DNA of 64,000 bases from Whalleya microplaca. Lineage: Eukaryota > Ascomycota > Sordariomycetes > Xylariales > Xylariaceae. A model generated the notes under the pieces. It was not told the DNA's origin. It saw only the letters and a program-made list of their open reading frames with translations, and ran no database searches. This document shows positions 22,901 to 35,360 of the stretch, one piece after another. The first letter of the stretch is position 1; every line of letters begins with the position of its first letter. The translations under genes and the position numbers were made by a program. The stretch lies in the NCBI GenBank assembly GCA_022497155.1, contig MU385763.1, positions 1 through 64,000 on the forward strand. The letters are read 5' to 3'.

Positions 22901-25016
22901 AGCATTCTATTAACAAGACCACACCTTATGTCAAGTCACCGGCCCAGTAACGAACATGGGCCTTTGCTTGTCGGCCATCACTCACAGGTGCTAACAATGA
23001 AGTATGAGCTCATTCCCGCAATGTGTTTTGCTCGAGCACTAATCACGGTCACTCATGATATTTTAGCAGCAAGCTATGCTAACACTGTATTCAGCCTGAC
23101 TTTCACAATTAATGACGAGAGGTTTCTCATCCGGGGAAGTGAATTCCAACCTTAAGTATATTATAGATTTCATACAGAAGAAGAAGAAGTTACATAATTC
23201 CTCAGACTCGGCCGATAATATTTCTTTAAGAAGAGGCATTACCAACCCCTGGCAAGGTCACCGTAGGCTAGGTATCGTTCAGCACAACCAACTTTCCATC
23301 ACTTCGAATTGTTTGATGGCGGCTTACTGCGGAGGTACCATACGCCTTGAAAAGACTTTGAATCTTACTAATTTACTCGATCTAGGGTGGACTATGCTAT
23401 GCACAAGCTTGATCTAGCACCTTGTTCAGCATCAATGCTGGTTTCGTGAGGAATCCCACGGTTGAAGTAGACCATGCCCTTTATGCTCCATGAACTGGAT
23501 GGCCGCCCAGTTATGCTTCGTACCAACCAATTATACAGAGCCTTGCAATGGGCCATGCTCTGGCGAAACTGTTGGAGGGGCCAGCAAGACACCCTGACTC
23601 GTGTGAAGCAATGTACTAAGACCATTGATCACAGTCATAGGATACCCCGAGGTTGGTGATACCAACGATCACTAGTTGCTAATTATGCGGTCCATAGACT
23701 GCCTGATGACTAGAATGTCACATATCTTGTGAGGTAAATGACTGTTGGTAAGGGTACTAGAGGATTCACTGCTTAGATCTTCAGTCATTGGGATTTCATC
23801 TATTTGGCAAAGGGTTGTGGTAAAGGCATAATGGGAGATAAGGTGAGACGTATCGAAGTTTAGCTGAGTGACGTGTTCTATTTCAATACCAAAGTAGATC
23901 ACAGAGAATGACTCCCTTGTGACAATGAGCTATGACTTCGAGTGCTTCTTGAACGCAAACGCTAGTTGATGACTCACCTCTAAATTGATGTTTTCACTAG
24001 ACTGTACTGGCATTACTATTAGAGTCCCGAGGATAAAGGCAAGAGACCAGATACCAATCAATAAGAAATAGAACAAGTATATACCATGTAGCGAAAACCA
24101 AGTCATAGCAATCGTTCGGTATACAAGCTCGGCAAACCATTAGCGTTGCATTGATCAGCATAAATGAGAACTTAAGTAGAGGAAAAAAAAGAGATTAAGG
24201 TTTATCGTTTGTGATGAAAGTGACTTACTATCAACGCCAGGAATGTCAAATTAGTCATCTAGTCATTGAAGGTGTGTGAGTCACAAGTAGTGAAGTAAGA
24301 AGGTAGTAGTCATGCTATTCAGCATTATTGGCGAGACTGAAAGAGTCTTATTCACAGTCCAATGAGTTAGGCAAATGGGCCGGTTGACTTAGTGGATAAG
24401 TGATGAAATACATAGGAAGTTGGTGACTACGATAATGACAGTATAGAGCTAAGTGATATCGAGACGGCTAGAACATATCTATGAGATATATATGAAAGAT
24501 TTCGATAATACCTGTGATATTCCATTGGTTATATGGAAACATTGGGGGCTTGCTATATAATCCGGCAAGCTCTCTATCTGTTTCAAGCTATCAAGTCTAG
24601 TAACTATGGGAAATTTCATTTCAGTCGCTTCTATCGTTATACTATGAATATGAAGTATGGCGGTGTTGTGTCTTGTACGTACATGTAGGTATGTATATGT
24701 TGAGTAGATTTGTAGGTACATAATGTACCTACATCAATGTAGATATAAAACATGATGAGTTACGTCATAGGTAGGTTGTGCTTGGAGCCAATGATCATGG
24801 ACTTGATTTCATCACATATGCTACTTGGCCTCATATGAGATTCTTATGACTTGCTTATAGAAATTCTTAAGGAGATCAAGAAATTTGAAAACACTGGAGC
24901 TATTTCATCTAAGCAAGTATTGTCTAAGACTATATACTTATATAAGGTTTGTCTAAGCATTCGGATATATAAGATGTAAGTGAGTAAGAAGGTTATTCGA
25001 AGGTCCGCTAATAATA
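20000..25016. other. Gene-poor region left of the transposon block
   Basis: About 5 kb with no intact gene. Stops are dense and open frames stay under about 110 codons. One island (about 21475-21800, minus) keeps coding-like base composition. The GC content is lower than in the gene-bearing arms but far higher than in the RIP block that starts at 25017. It may be old, mildly decayed DNA. Confidence 0.5.
21475..21800 (-). pseudogene. Decayed coding relic, product not recognised
   Basis: Reading leftward from about 21795, some 70 uninterrupted codons (starting GADWVVHARRFYPSAS) have a strong third-position G/C bias unlike the surrounding AT-richer DNA. After LEFMTLY the frame hits a stop. A plausible continuation (ILAHELLPISTIHAVLS) is in another frame, suggesting a frameshift. 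There is no start codon or upstream context. I cannot name the family. It is best read as a fragment of a former gene. Confidence 0.4.
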
Positions 25017-25149
25017 CAGTTAGGTTATAAAAATAACGGACACCCCACCAAAACCACTTTAACGTGTATAACTAATTACTTTCAATCAGGTGTTATAACA
25101 CTTTAACCATTAGGCTAATATAGCTGAAATTTGGTATATATATATATTA

Positions 25150-25600
25150 AGGAGTGTATTATTATAATCTTTAATTAGTATTTTATGTATTATTCCCGTG
25201 CTTTATAAACTGCCTCCACGTGCCTCGGCATCGAATTTATTAGCTTATTTACTATTTTTATTTTAATTATTTGCCACGTTTATTTAATAGCCTTAATTAA
25301 TTTTAAAAGACTTTTATTTAATTTAAGAAAAGTTTTTAAATGAGGATAATTTTTATAAACTTCGGCTTTTAATTATTTTTATAGGTTTTTTATAAGGTTT
25401 AAATTAGGGGAGTATAAAGGCTATTTAAAAATAAGGAATCCGAAATTATTAAGCCACTTTTTCGCTAGCCGAGAGGTGTAAATAGGAATATTATTTTATA
25501 TAAAGGTAATACCCGGTTTAAAAAGCCTTGGGAGGTTTTTTTTTAATATTTTAAGATAAACTTAGGCGTTAACGCCGCCCCGGGGAAAGTTAAAGTCCCC
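25150..25600 (-). pseudogene. Tc1-like transposase, C-terminal half (RIP-degraded)
   Basis: On the minus strand one reads a degraded DNxPIYTSRLAKKWL, then YSPNLNLIKNL corresponding to the family motif YSPDLNPIENLW, then KAEVYKNYPHL, and near the end INSMPRHVEAVYKA, matching the conserved SMPRRxxAVIKA closing block. Trp codons appear as stops and Asp as Asn, the G-to-A changes expected from RIP. The half begins right at the Gypsy target site. Confidence 0.8.
25596..25600. repeat. Left target-site duplication (TCCCC) of the Gypsy element
   Basis: TCCCC directly precedes the left LTR and is repeated at 35510-35514 directly after the right LTR. Five bp is the usual Ty3/Gypsy duplication length. 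Confidence 0.85.
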
Positions 25601-25749
25601 TGTTAGGAACGCCCCACAAGCCAGGATGGATCTTCCGTCCAGTTAGGACGGATCTTCCATCCTTAAATAGTTGTCCTCTAAGACTGTTAGTCCTAGAGAG
25701 ATTATAAATTAATACACATCTTATTGTTACCGCATGGTCTACCGTCATA
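25601..25749 (+). repeat. Left LTR of the Gypsy element
   Basis: 149 bp, beginning TGTTAGGAACGCC and ending CCGTCATA. It aligns without gaps to 35361-35509. It keeps far more G and C than the right copy. Confidence 0.9.
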
Positions 25750-25751
25750 AA

Positions 25752-25781
25752 TGGTAGCACTTGTCTCGTTAAGACGAGGAC
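25752..25781 (+). other. Candidate primer-binding site and leader hairpin
   Basis: TGGTAGCACTTGTCTCG starts 2 nt after the left LTR, the position and TGG start expected for a tRNA primer-binding site. It overlaps a stable hairpin: GTCTCG (25763-25768), loop TTAAGA, CGAGGAC (25775-25781) with one bulged base. Confidence 0.5.
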
Positions 25782-26845
25782 TATATAAAACTATCCCCAA
25801 TAGCCTATTATTAATTGTTAATAATTTTTTTTCCTTTTTACTTAGGAACGCGCTGCTATAATTGCGTATTAAGCGTCTGTTCTTCTCGTTACCCGTTACC
25901 TTATCTTGTCCCTATCCCTGTTTAAGCCCGTCCAAGTCCCTGTCCGGTTCTTTATATTGGTGAAAAAGCTGTTATCCTACTCCTTAAGAGTCAAAATAGT
26001 TATCTAGCTGTACAAACCGTATCGATAATACCAGCGAACATATCTTCGATCTTTTTATTTCTTTTATAATAATCCTACTAAATCCAGATCGTTATTTTCA
26101 GTCGTTTTACCCCTTAGTTCGGAAGAAACCGGAACAGCCGGAAAAAAACCTTTAATTTATACGTAATATAAACTTAATCGGAAACTCTAATTTATATAAA
26201 AAAAACAGCAACAATAGAAATAAATAAAAGTATAAAACTGCTTTACTGTTATAGATTTTCTAATAGACTTAAATAACGATAGTCTTACTTGGATTAAGTA
26301 TTTAGATTAAAAGACAGTCGTAATTATATATAAATTTACGACAAATTAGAATAAACTAATCTAACTAGCTTAATTAGTAAGAAAAACTAAAAGGTTAAAA
26401 TAAATACCCTAAAAACCTTACTTAATATAATAGGTATTAAATTAGTAGCTTTTTAAATAAAATTTTAATAAAGCGATATTATATATATCTTAGTTAAAAA
26501 TTCCGGAAAAATAAAATTGGAGACTTTTTATTTAAAAAATATATAACCGAGTCGTTCGAGAGATAGAAACTTACCGAGAAATATAACGTAAATTAAATAA
26601 TAGTCCGCAAATTTTAAAAGCGCCTAAATTAGGGAGATTCGGATTTTTAAAAAACGAGAAATCTTTTTTAATAAAACGTTTTAAAAATATAGATTAGTTT
26701 ATTATTTCCGGTCTAAATAATATCTTAGTTTTTTAAGAACTAAAAGTAGACTTATTTTTACGACTAGGTAATAGCGAATATAAATAGCTAATTCCTAAGC
26801 GATAAGGTAGCCTTAAACCAGATAGACAATCTACGGCTAACATAT

Positions 26846-27003
26846 AATCTAGTTTTAAAAGTAGTCCTCAGAAATAACCTAGTTTTAAGAGGCAATCCAG
26901 TTCTAAGAGATAACCTAGTCTTAAAAGGCAATCTAGTCTTAAAAGATAACCCAGTTCTTAAAAACAATCCACTCTTAAGAGATAATTTAATCCCGAAAGA
27001 TAG
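26846..27003 (+). pseudogene. Gag-like region with 18-bp / hexapeptide tandem repeats
   Basis: At least seven 18-bp units run head to tail. In the frame starting at 26876 they read NLVLRG NPVLRD NLVLKG and so on, with no stop, continuing to about 27090. The repeat is coding-phased (18 = 6 codons). It lies upstream of the YQN-rich gag segment, so it is probably part of the gag polyprotein or an ORF before it. Confidence 0.6.
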
Positions 27004-27559
27004 TTTGATATTAATAGTACGCTTGATAAATAATTTAACCCTAGCAGATAAAACATTCCGGAACGTAATATATTAGGATAAAAAGTAGGAGACGCTAACG
27101 GCTAAGGCTTAAATAATTTTAAGGAATAGCTATAAAAAATTTTATTTAAAAAATTACTAAAAAGCGTAACGTTAGCGTTTAAGTTATAAAAAAATTTCCA
27201 AAATCGCTAAAATTTTATTTATAAATAAAAGTTATATTAAATCGGTTTTTTTAATCTATATATTAATTTATTTTTTAGCAAAAGCGATTATATTTAAGTT
27301 GGCTAAAATGTCTATTAAAAAAACATATTTCTATTTATAGATAGTATTAATAAATACGCCTAAAATTTTATTAAAAAAGTAATTATTTAAAAAAATTTTC
27401 TTTAATTATTATAAAAAACCGCCTAGATTTAATAAACTGCAGAAAATTTTCCGCAAATGCGCTAAATAATATTAGCAAACTTTAATATAGCTTTAATTAA
27501 AATAATTATTAAATTTAAAATACTAATATTAAAAGTTTTTATTTATTTGGAAAAACTAA

Positions 27560-28620
27560 AGAATATATATAAAAAAAAACGTATATTTACCGGAAAACCG
27601 GTTCGCTTTTAGGCTATTAGGATTATCTGATACACTAAAGCGGCAGAAAAATTACTTCTTTTTTAACAAATAGCGGAAATTTATAACAAATTATATCTTT
27701 TATTAAAATAGTTAGTAATCTGCCCGAATAAAACGCCCGGTTTTTAATTAAAGGATTTTTTAAATTATTTAAATAAAAAAGTAAATATATACCGGGATAT
27801 TTTTTATTTATATAAAAAAATCTCGGAAAATCTAAAGCCGGATATCTAAATTTATTTCCGCTTTATTAACGAAAAATTTCTTAATAATAATATTATATTA
27901 CTGTAAATAAATAACCGCGCGTTTATTTAAAAAACCTTTTTAGCTTTTATTTCCGTTTATTATATAATAAAGCTTATAAAAAACTAAGATACCGAGATAG
28001 TTTTTTATAAAAAAAACTATAATTATAGCTACTAAAACTAAAATAGTTATTAGAATTACGGATACTAAAACCGTAATAAATATTAAAACTAAGGATATTA
28101 AAACCGCGGTTATAGTTAAAGTAATTTATATAAAAAAAAACTAAAAGGCTAAAACCGCCTATAGTAAAGCGGCCGGATTAAACTTTTCCGGAATTTCCGT
28201 AAACTATATTACGGATAGCGAAAAAACTCCTTCCGTAAAAAAAGTTTCGGCGGCCGATGCCAGTAAAGCAAATAAATCTGCGCCGGTAACAAAAAACTTA
28301 ATAATAAGGCATATATTACTAAAAATAATAAAAACAAATAAAAAAAAAAAAGCTAGCTATAAAATAAAAGTTATTTTTTGTTAAAAAAATTCTCCGATAA
28401 AAAAAATAACGAGTAATATATAAATAATAAAACTAATATCGCTTATATTACTAATTCCCCTAAAAATATCTTCAATCCTATCTTAATCTAAAACCGACAA
28501 ACTTATCGAAAATATAAACAAATTTTCGAATTAAGAAATAAATATATAAAATACGTATATAAAAATATATATAAAATATCAAAACCTTTAAAAATTTCTA
28601 AAAAACCGGATATAAAAAAT
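27560..28620 (+). pseudogene. Gag remnant of the Gypsy element (YQN-rich, finger remnant)
   Basis: Around 27590-27960 degraded gag-like helices are readable. Near 28010-28110 there is a Tyr/Gln/Asn-rich segment (pattern QNYGYQNRNKYQNQGYQNRG with stops at Gln positions). Near 28490-28560 a remnant TYRKYKQIFELRNKYIKYVY suggests a C2H2-like finger whose Cys and His became Tyr. Such low-complexity gag tails occur in fungal Gypsy elements. Many stops. Confidence 0.55.
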
Positions 28621-30089
28621 ATCCCACGTTAAAACGCAAGTAACAAGAAAATCTCCTACCGGAAAGCCTCCCGCTAAAACGCTTCCTATTAAAACGTTCC
28701 CTCTAAACCTAATCCGGAAAAAGAATATAATTAAACGAATAAAAAATCCTTATACTAAAACCTAAAGAGGGTAATAAATAACTTTATACCTCTTAAAATA
28801 ATCGAAACACGCCCCTTATCCCAAAAACGCCAAAAAATAGAACGTAAGAAATATATATATCTACATTTTAACGTAACGTTTAAAAAAAGCTTTAAGGTAT
28901 ATACAATATACAGAAATACCGGAATATCCGAAATAATAATAAATCGAAAATAGCTAATATCGGGAACCGAAAACTATAAAATTATCCCCGGATAATATAA
29001 TGTATTCGGTATTAAAAAAAACTTAATCCTTAATAAATAAGCCCTTTTTAATTTTAAAATCCCAATATATCTAAACGGAGAAAAAGTGAAATATTTAATA
29101 CTAATAAAAGCCTAAGTTTATAATAATTTATAATTAAACCTTTTACTTAAAAATAAATAGCTATATCCCTATAAGGCAGTAATAAATTATTTTAACTAAA
29201 AAATAAGCTTAAAGTTATATTAGAACGCAAAAATTTCAATTAATATTTATAAAGCCGTAAAGCCGATTAATAGAAAAGTGGTAATAATATAAAACGTAAC
29301 AATTTCTCTAGAAAGTAAAGCAATCGTACCGGTCCGATATATAGATTTACCTGCTAAAAATAATTACAAAAATAGCCGGGAATACTATTTTTTATTATTA
29401 TATTTTAACGCATTAAATATACTAACAAATACTAAAACGGCTAAAATTATTCCAGTAGTTAATAGATCCGATAAGCTAATAAAGCTAAAAAAAAACTTCC
29501 GAATGGAAATAATTTAAAACGCGGACAATAAAAGATATTTCGCTATAAACCTAAATATAACGGAAAGATTTCGAGCTAATAACAATTCGGAAAGTATTTA
29601 TTTATCGGAAGAATTTAATTTAACAGACAATCTGCTTTAAGCATTTTTAGCCGAATAAGCCGAAAAAATTAAGGTAAAATTTCGATACCTAAAATAAAAA
29701 AAAGAACCCGAATATAAGATAGAAAAAAAAAGATCCGATAATAAATATTCAGACATTAAATACTTCTTTAAACCGACCGAGAAAAAACTATTAAAACTAG
29801 AGAACGTCTTATTTATACTGTCTAAAAATAAGGTATATATTTAAAACATAAATAAAAAATACGCAAAATGTATTAAAAAAATCTTAGAAAAATTTAATGT
29901 CTAAAAAAGCTACCGCATTATTAAAATGCCAAAGAACGAGAAAATAAAAATTAACCTGGTAAATAAATAGCAGAAATAGAAATTCCGTATTAAGCCGTAT
30001 AAACTAAGCTTTAAGGATTTAAAGTTTTTAAATAAAATATACGATAGGATATATAAATAAAGCAAGTTAAGTTAGATAAAAAAACCTAA

Positions 30090-30500
30090 TCCTTTCGGCT
30101 ACTTAATATTCGTTATTTAGCGTATAATAAACGGAATAAAAAAAAAAGAGTAATTATCGACTTTCGATTTTTAAATAATCTGGCGGTACCGGATATATAT
30201 TTTATGCCCTATTAGGAAAATGTTATTACAAATATTAGAAATAAAGCAAAAATGATAATAATCGATAGCAAAAGCTTTTTCCACTAGCTTCTAGTATATA
30301 GTCCGTATAAAAATAAAATAATAATTATATTCCAGAAAAAACTAAAACGTTTTAACGTAATATTAATGGGATTTAAAAACAGCTTTTCTTATGCCTAAAG
30401 ATTTATAAACTAAATATTTTAGCTATATAAAAACTATATAAAAATATATATAAACGATATAATTATTTCCAGTTAAATAATAGAAAATTATCTAATATAT
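30090..30500 (+). pseudogene. Reverse transcriptase domain, catalytically dead
   Basis: VIDFRFLNNLAVPDIYFMPY (30153 onward) and ILMGFKNSFSYA match blocks of Ty3/Gypsy reverse transcriptases. The catalytic YxDD appears as YIND at 30447-30458, with codon AAC where GAC is expected: a G-to-A change that removes a metal-binding Asp. Trp/Gln positions are stops. Confidence 0.8.
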
Positions 30501-31639
30501 TTAAAAAAAGTATTATAGCTTTTTTAAAATATAGGAATTATTTTATTCTTAATTAAATTTTTTGTCGGATATAACGTAGTTTAGTTATTAAGACTTTTTA
30601 TAAACAGATTCGGTATCGCTATAACTACTAATAAAGTAGAAATAATACGCAAGCTAAAATTCCTAATAAGTCTCGGAAACTTAAAAACATAAATCGAAAT
30701 AACAATATAGCTACGTAAATACGTTCCTTAATATTAACAAAAAATTTAGCTACTATAAAATAAAAAAACTGCTATATTCGCAAAAAGTAGGAAAAATAAA
30801 AAACTACCCGAGAAAAATAAAAATATAAAAAAGAAATAGATATCGAAAAAGAAATTTAAGCTAACGTAAACCGAGCGTAAAGCGTTTTTAATAATTTAAA
30901 ACTAGCTAACTAATACTATATATCTGGTGTACTAAAGCCCGTATAAAATCGCATTTTTTAAAATAGATATATTTAAAAAAAAGGGATACGGAATTATAAT
31001 ATTTTATTTAAACGGTCTTTAAGATAAAATATATATCGCCCCGGATAAAATATAACCTATAATATTTTTAAATAAGGTACTAATAATAGCGGAAAAAAAA
31101 TATTATATTACCGAGTTAGAAATATTATATTTAATATAGATATATAAATAGCTAAAATTATAATTATAGTCCAGCTTATATAATATAATAGTATTAATAG
31201 ATTATAAGCTAATACGAGAAATTGTATTTTAGAAAAACTTAGCTATAACAAACGTCGTTAAAAATAATCCCAAGCTAACAATAGTATTAATATATCTAAA
31301 ATAATTCCGACTAAATATTAGATATATATTAGGATAGCTTAACTTAGTATTAGATGCCTTATTTAAGTTACTTATAACTTATTCCGAGAATAATAAAAAA
31401 GAAAAAGCTAATATAAATAAAAGCGAGCTAAATAACCTCGCAGATTATTTCGCGTATTAGGTGATAGAGGTATAAATAGATGCGGACCTAAAGGTTAAGT
31501 TAATATAGAGATATAAAAACGATAAAAAATACCGAAAAATCCTATAAAAACTGGCAAAACGGCTAGCACCGAAAGGATATAAATTCGAAACGAAAGATGA
31601 CTTATTATATTATATCGTAAATAGCAAATAACGTAAACT

Positions 31640-32500
31640 TATTATTTTAAAGCTATATATTTAAAAAGTATTCGAGATTATTTATAATAAAAAGTACTAT
31701 TTCGGATTTTAAAAAATAACATAAAAACTAAACGGTCTAATAATTAATAATTTAACGAATTAGCTAAAAAATTATATTAATTATTACCTAGATTACTTAA
31801 TTTCGGCAATATTACGGAAAAAGCCTTTAGAATACTTAAACTTTATAATTATAACCTTTTTATTATATTATATTTTAACTATAGATTTTATTATTGGTAT
31901 ACCGGAAGTCCCGTTTAAAAATACTTTTTGGAAGATGTTAGGATATAATATTTTAGAAGTTTTACTAACCGGAATATATAAATTTTCAAAAAAAAGCTTA
32001 CTACTTTTAAGGAACTTTAAATATATAGCCAAAAAATAGGCCATAGTTTTTATCCGCGCCTTATAGCTATATAATTAAGGAATACCAAAAAGTATTATAT
32101 CGGATAGAGACTTTAAATTTTTATCTAAATTCTAGCAAACTATATTCGCTAAAATAGGCATAGTTTTAAAATATTCGACAGTATAGTACTTTTAGATAGA
32201 TAGGCAGACAGAAAAATGTAATTAAAATATAGAAATAGCTATAAAATATTATATATAAGTTTCGGATACGCTTTAGGTCGATATAATCTTATTTTTATAA
32301 TACTAGTTTAATAATATAAAATTATCTGTACTAAAAAAATCCCCAAACGAAATAACTTTCGGCTTTAAACCCGCAAAAGCTTTTTCGGCTTTAAAGGTTT
32401 TAAAAAACGATATAAATTTTGAAATAGTACGATAACTGTATTAAAAAAAAGCGGAAGCGGCTATAAATTTCGCAATAGCTTAAAATAAAATTAAATATAA
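31640..32500 (+). pseudogene. Integrase core of the Gypsy element
   Basis: The DDE core can be followed in one frame with the RT: DFIIGIPEVPF with the first Asp at 31884, then ISDRDFKFLSKF with the second Asp at 32103, and N-IEIAIKYY carrying the Glu. An upstream stretch corresponds to the zinc-binding region but has lost key residues. Stops replace Trp/Gln. Confidence 0.75.
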
Positions 32501-32799
32501 TAAAACCCGTACGCTAATAAAATTTAACGTAGGCTAAAAAATATACCTTAAATTATATAAAAAATATAATTTCCCGGAAAAGCTACCGAAAAAGTGGTTT
32601 TAATAAAAGACAGGACCCCTTACTGTAATCCGAAAAGTCGGCGAGCTAATATACGAGCTAAATTTTCTTAAATACTGGAAAATCTATCGAGTCGTTTCGA
32701 TAATATATTTTATTCCCGCGCTAAAAAAAACGGATAAATTTAGAAAGTTTAAACTACAATTAGGATAAATTTTCGTAAAAAGGGATAATAACAAATAGG

Positions 32800-32955
32800 T
32801 ATTATATAAAATCGATAAACTGTTAGATAGGAAAATAATAAAATACGGCTAAAAGTCTATATTAAAATACCTTATATAATAAAAAAAATACGCCGTATAA
32901 TTTAACTAATAATATCCGAAAGAAGTCTTAATATAAAACGCAGCCGAACTAATTA
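32800..32955 (+). pseudogene. Chromodomain at the integrase C-terminus
   Basis: YKIDKLLDRKIIKYG, then KYLI-x-KKYAVQF, then YPKEVL and NAAELI. The spacing and order match the chromodomain of fungal chromoviruses; Trp positions are stops after RIP. In this family the domain steers integration to chromatin, usually heterochromatin; known for relatives, inferred here. Confidence 0.7.
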
Positions 32956-33357
32956 ATAACTATAATAGAAAAAACAAACTATTTTTATAAAAGCTATAAT
33001 ATAAGCTAATAAAATAGCAAAAAAATCTACCGAATATAATTAAGAATTAAGCGGATAAATAAAAATTAGTATAGATTATTTTATCTATTAATATCGAAAT
33101 CTATATCCTATAGTAATTATTACGTAATACTTAATTAGTTACTTCATTTATTTAAATAAATAATCCTAATATCCCGTAAATTTTCTGGAACTTTTATACT
33201 AATATTACGTTTTTACGTACCTCCGTAACTTTCGTTCTTATATATCTCTATAAAGATCGCAAATTTTCTGGAACTTTTATTATAATATAAATACCTTTAC
33301 GACCTTACGCACTCGTTATATATATATATATACCGTTTAACTATTACCTTATAATTA

Positions 33358-35110
33358 TGGCAGATATCCCATTTATAAATAAACTATATAAGTTCCGAAA
33401 TAGCATATTTTAAAAGGGATTTCCGAATATAGACTTCCCGTACGGTAAACTAAACGCGAAAAAGTAAAAGGAAAAAAAGAAGCTTAAAAAAAGCATTCGG
33501 AAAAAATAGGGGAAAATCACCAATCTCGATAAAAAGACATTCCTTAAATTCGAAACTAGAAAATCGAAAACTAAAATATTTAAAAAAAAGAGCGCATTAA
33601 GACTAAACGACGAGAAAATTATAAAAAATGTCACTACGACTGCGTATTACTACTAAAAGATCCTAAAACATTACCCGCTTCCTTAGAAAATCGATCTAAA
33701 TAAAATAATGCAAGTATTAAAAAAAATAGCACCGATAAAGTAACTATTTAATTTAAAGCTATAAATAAAAGTTCGATATATATTATTTAAAGTAATAAAT
33801 TAAAGATATAACGTAAAGTAGGCAAATATTACGGAACTAATTACTGACTTAAAAAAAGTGTAATTTTTTGCGCTTTAGGCTAACAGGAACGTAATTAAAG
33901 GATTTAAAACATTTCCCGAAATAATTACGACACTATTAAAAAAAGCAGGCCTTTATTAGATAATCCTACTACCGGAAACCAGAAATATGCCCACTTTTTA
34001 AAGATAGTTCGCCGATAATAACGGCATGTAATACCGTAAAGCATTCTCCGGCTTTAGCAACATAACCTTACCTTAAGCTAAAAAGAGTCCGTCTAAAATA
34101 CCTCAAAAAAGAATAGCGAATAAAAAGCAAGAGAAAAAGAAACAAAAAAAAAAAAAAAAAAAAAAAGAGAATCAGACGCTATAAAAGCGATAGGAAAAAT
34201 AGTAAACTAATTTTAATAAGGAAATAATTATAAAGACTATTTATATAAGCTTAAATAAAATTAACTTTAAGGATAAAAACCTGCTAAAAATATTTAATAA
34301 TATTTATAGTATAAATATAATAAAAACCGAGGAATATAAGGCGATATAAAAATTATCTAACTTATAAAATAGCGACCCCTAGGTATGATACGCCGCTATC
34401 ACGCCTATTTCGGACGATCTAAAAAATAAAATAGCAGTAGTAAAAAAAAACGTTAACAGACTAACGTTTTTCGTAAAGAATAGCAGAAATTTCCTGCTAG
34501 ATATAATAAAAAAACGAATCAAATTAAAGGCGTATAAACTTTTAGGAAGCGAGGATTTCGCTCTAATAATACGGGTAGCATTATCTTAAAATGTTATATA
34601 ATTTAGCGATAGCTGGGAGAAAAAGTTCGATCTTTTATAGAACTACCAGAAAATTAAAAGAATGGAAGTAAGAATTTAAGAACTAGAAGCTATAGTACAA
34701 ATTAAAGATATATAGATGGCGGAAATGGAGCGGCGTATATAGGAACATAATAATTTAAAAAACAGGATCGCAAACTTAAAAAGGGCCTAAATACCGGAAG
34801 TTTTACTATTAGCTTTATTAGCTTTGCCCGCAAAACCATCCGAAACGCCAGCCAAACTAACACTTTATCCAGCACTATTCACACTAATTAAAGCCGCATT
34901 AAAAGCTCCAAAAGTAATTTCCCTTATACCGACAGCAGATTTTTTAGATAAAGATAACGATAGAATTCCCGCTATTACTCCAAGTAAAAAACCACCGCTA
35001 TAGCTAAATAAAAATAACGAAGGTATACCTGCAATTACGCTAAGCAAAAGACTATAGCAGTAGCTAAAAACGCTATCAAAAAAGCAAAAGCTTTTTACTA
35101 AATAAGGATC
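33358..35110 (+). pseudogene. Extra 3' coding region of the Gypsy element, function unknown
   Basis: From ATG at 33358 a degraded frame starts MADIPFINKLYKFRNSIF and runs with stops at likely Trp/Gln positions to a Lys-rich stretch near 34140-34170. A second coding-like part (about 34650-35090) reads as a charged coiled coil (near MEVRIQELEAIVQIKD) and a Pro/Ala/Thr-rich tail. Neither resembles RT, integrase, protease or a known envelope. The order (after the chromodomain, before the 3' LTR) is not part of the core Gypsy plan. Confidence 0.5.
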
Positions 35111-35341
35111 TATAGTTTCGTTTTTTCTTTTTTTCTTTCTTTTTTTTTTTCTTTCTCTCCTTTATCTGTTATCGGAATCGGCGTTATAGCTTTGTCTTCC
35201 TATTTTAGTGAAAGCGTATTATTAAATATAATTAAGAAAAAGAGTTATCGGATATATTTATTATATTACTACTAGCTAAATAAGCTATCTAAGCTTTTTA
35301 TATAAAAAACTATATAAATAATTAAACGAGGACGTCTAAGC

Positions 35342-35360
35342 TTTTTCTGGGGGGGGCAGT
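35342..35360 (+). other. Candidate polypurine tract
   Basis: The G-run ggggggg sits just upstream of the right LTR, the expected site of plus-strand priming. The preceding pyrimidine run makes it atypical, and mutation has probably altered it. Confidence 0.35.

Noticed and set aside
33410..33634. 74-codon minus-strand open frame in the RIP block
   Set aside because: It is the antisense of the plus-strand 3' ORF region of the retrotransposon; Phe/Leu-rich because of A/T bias.
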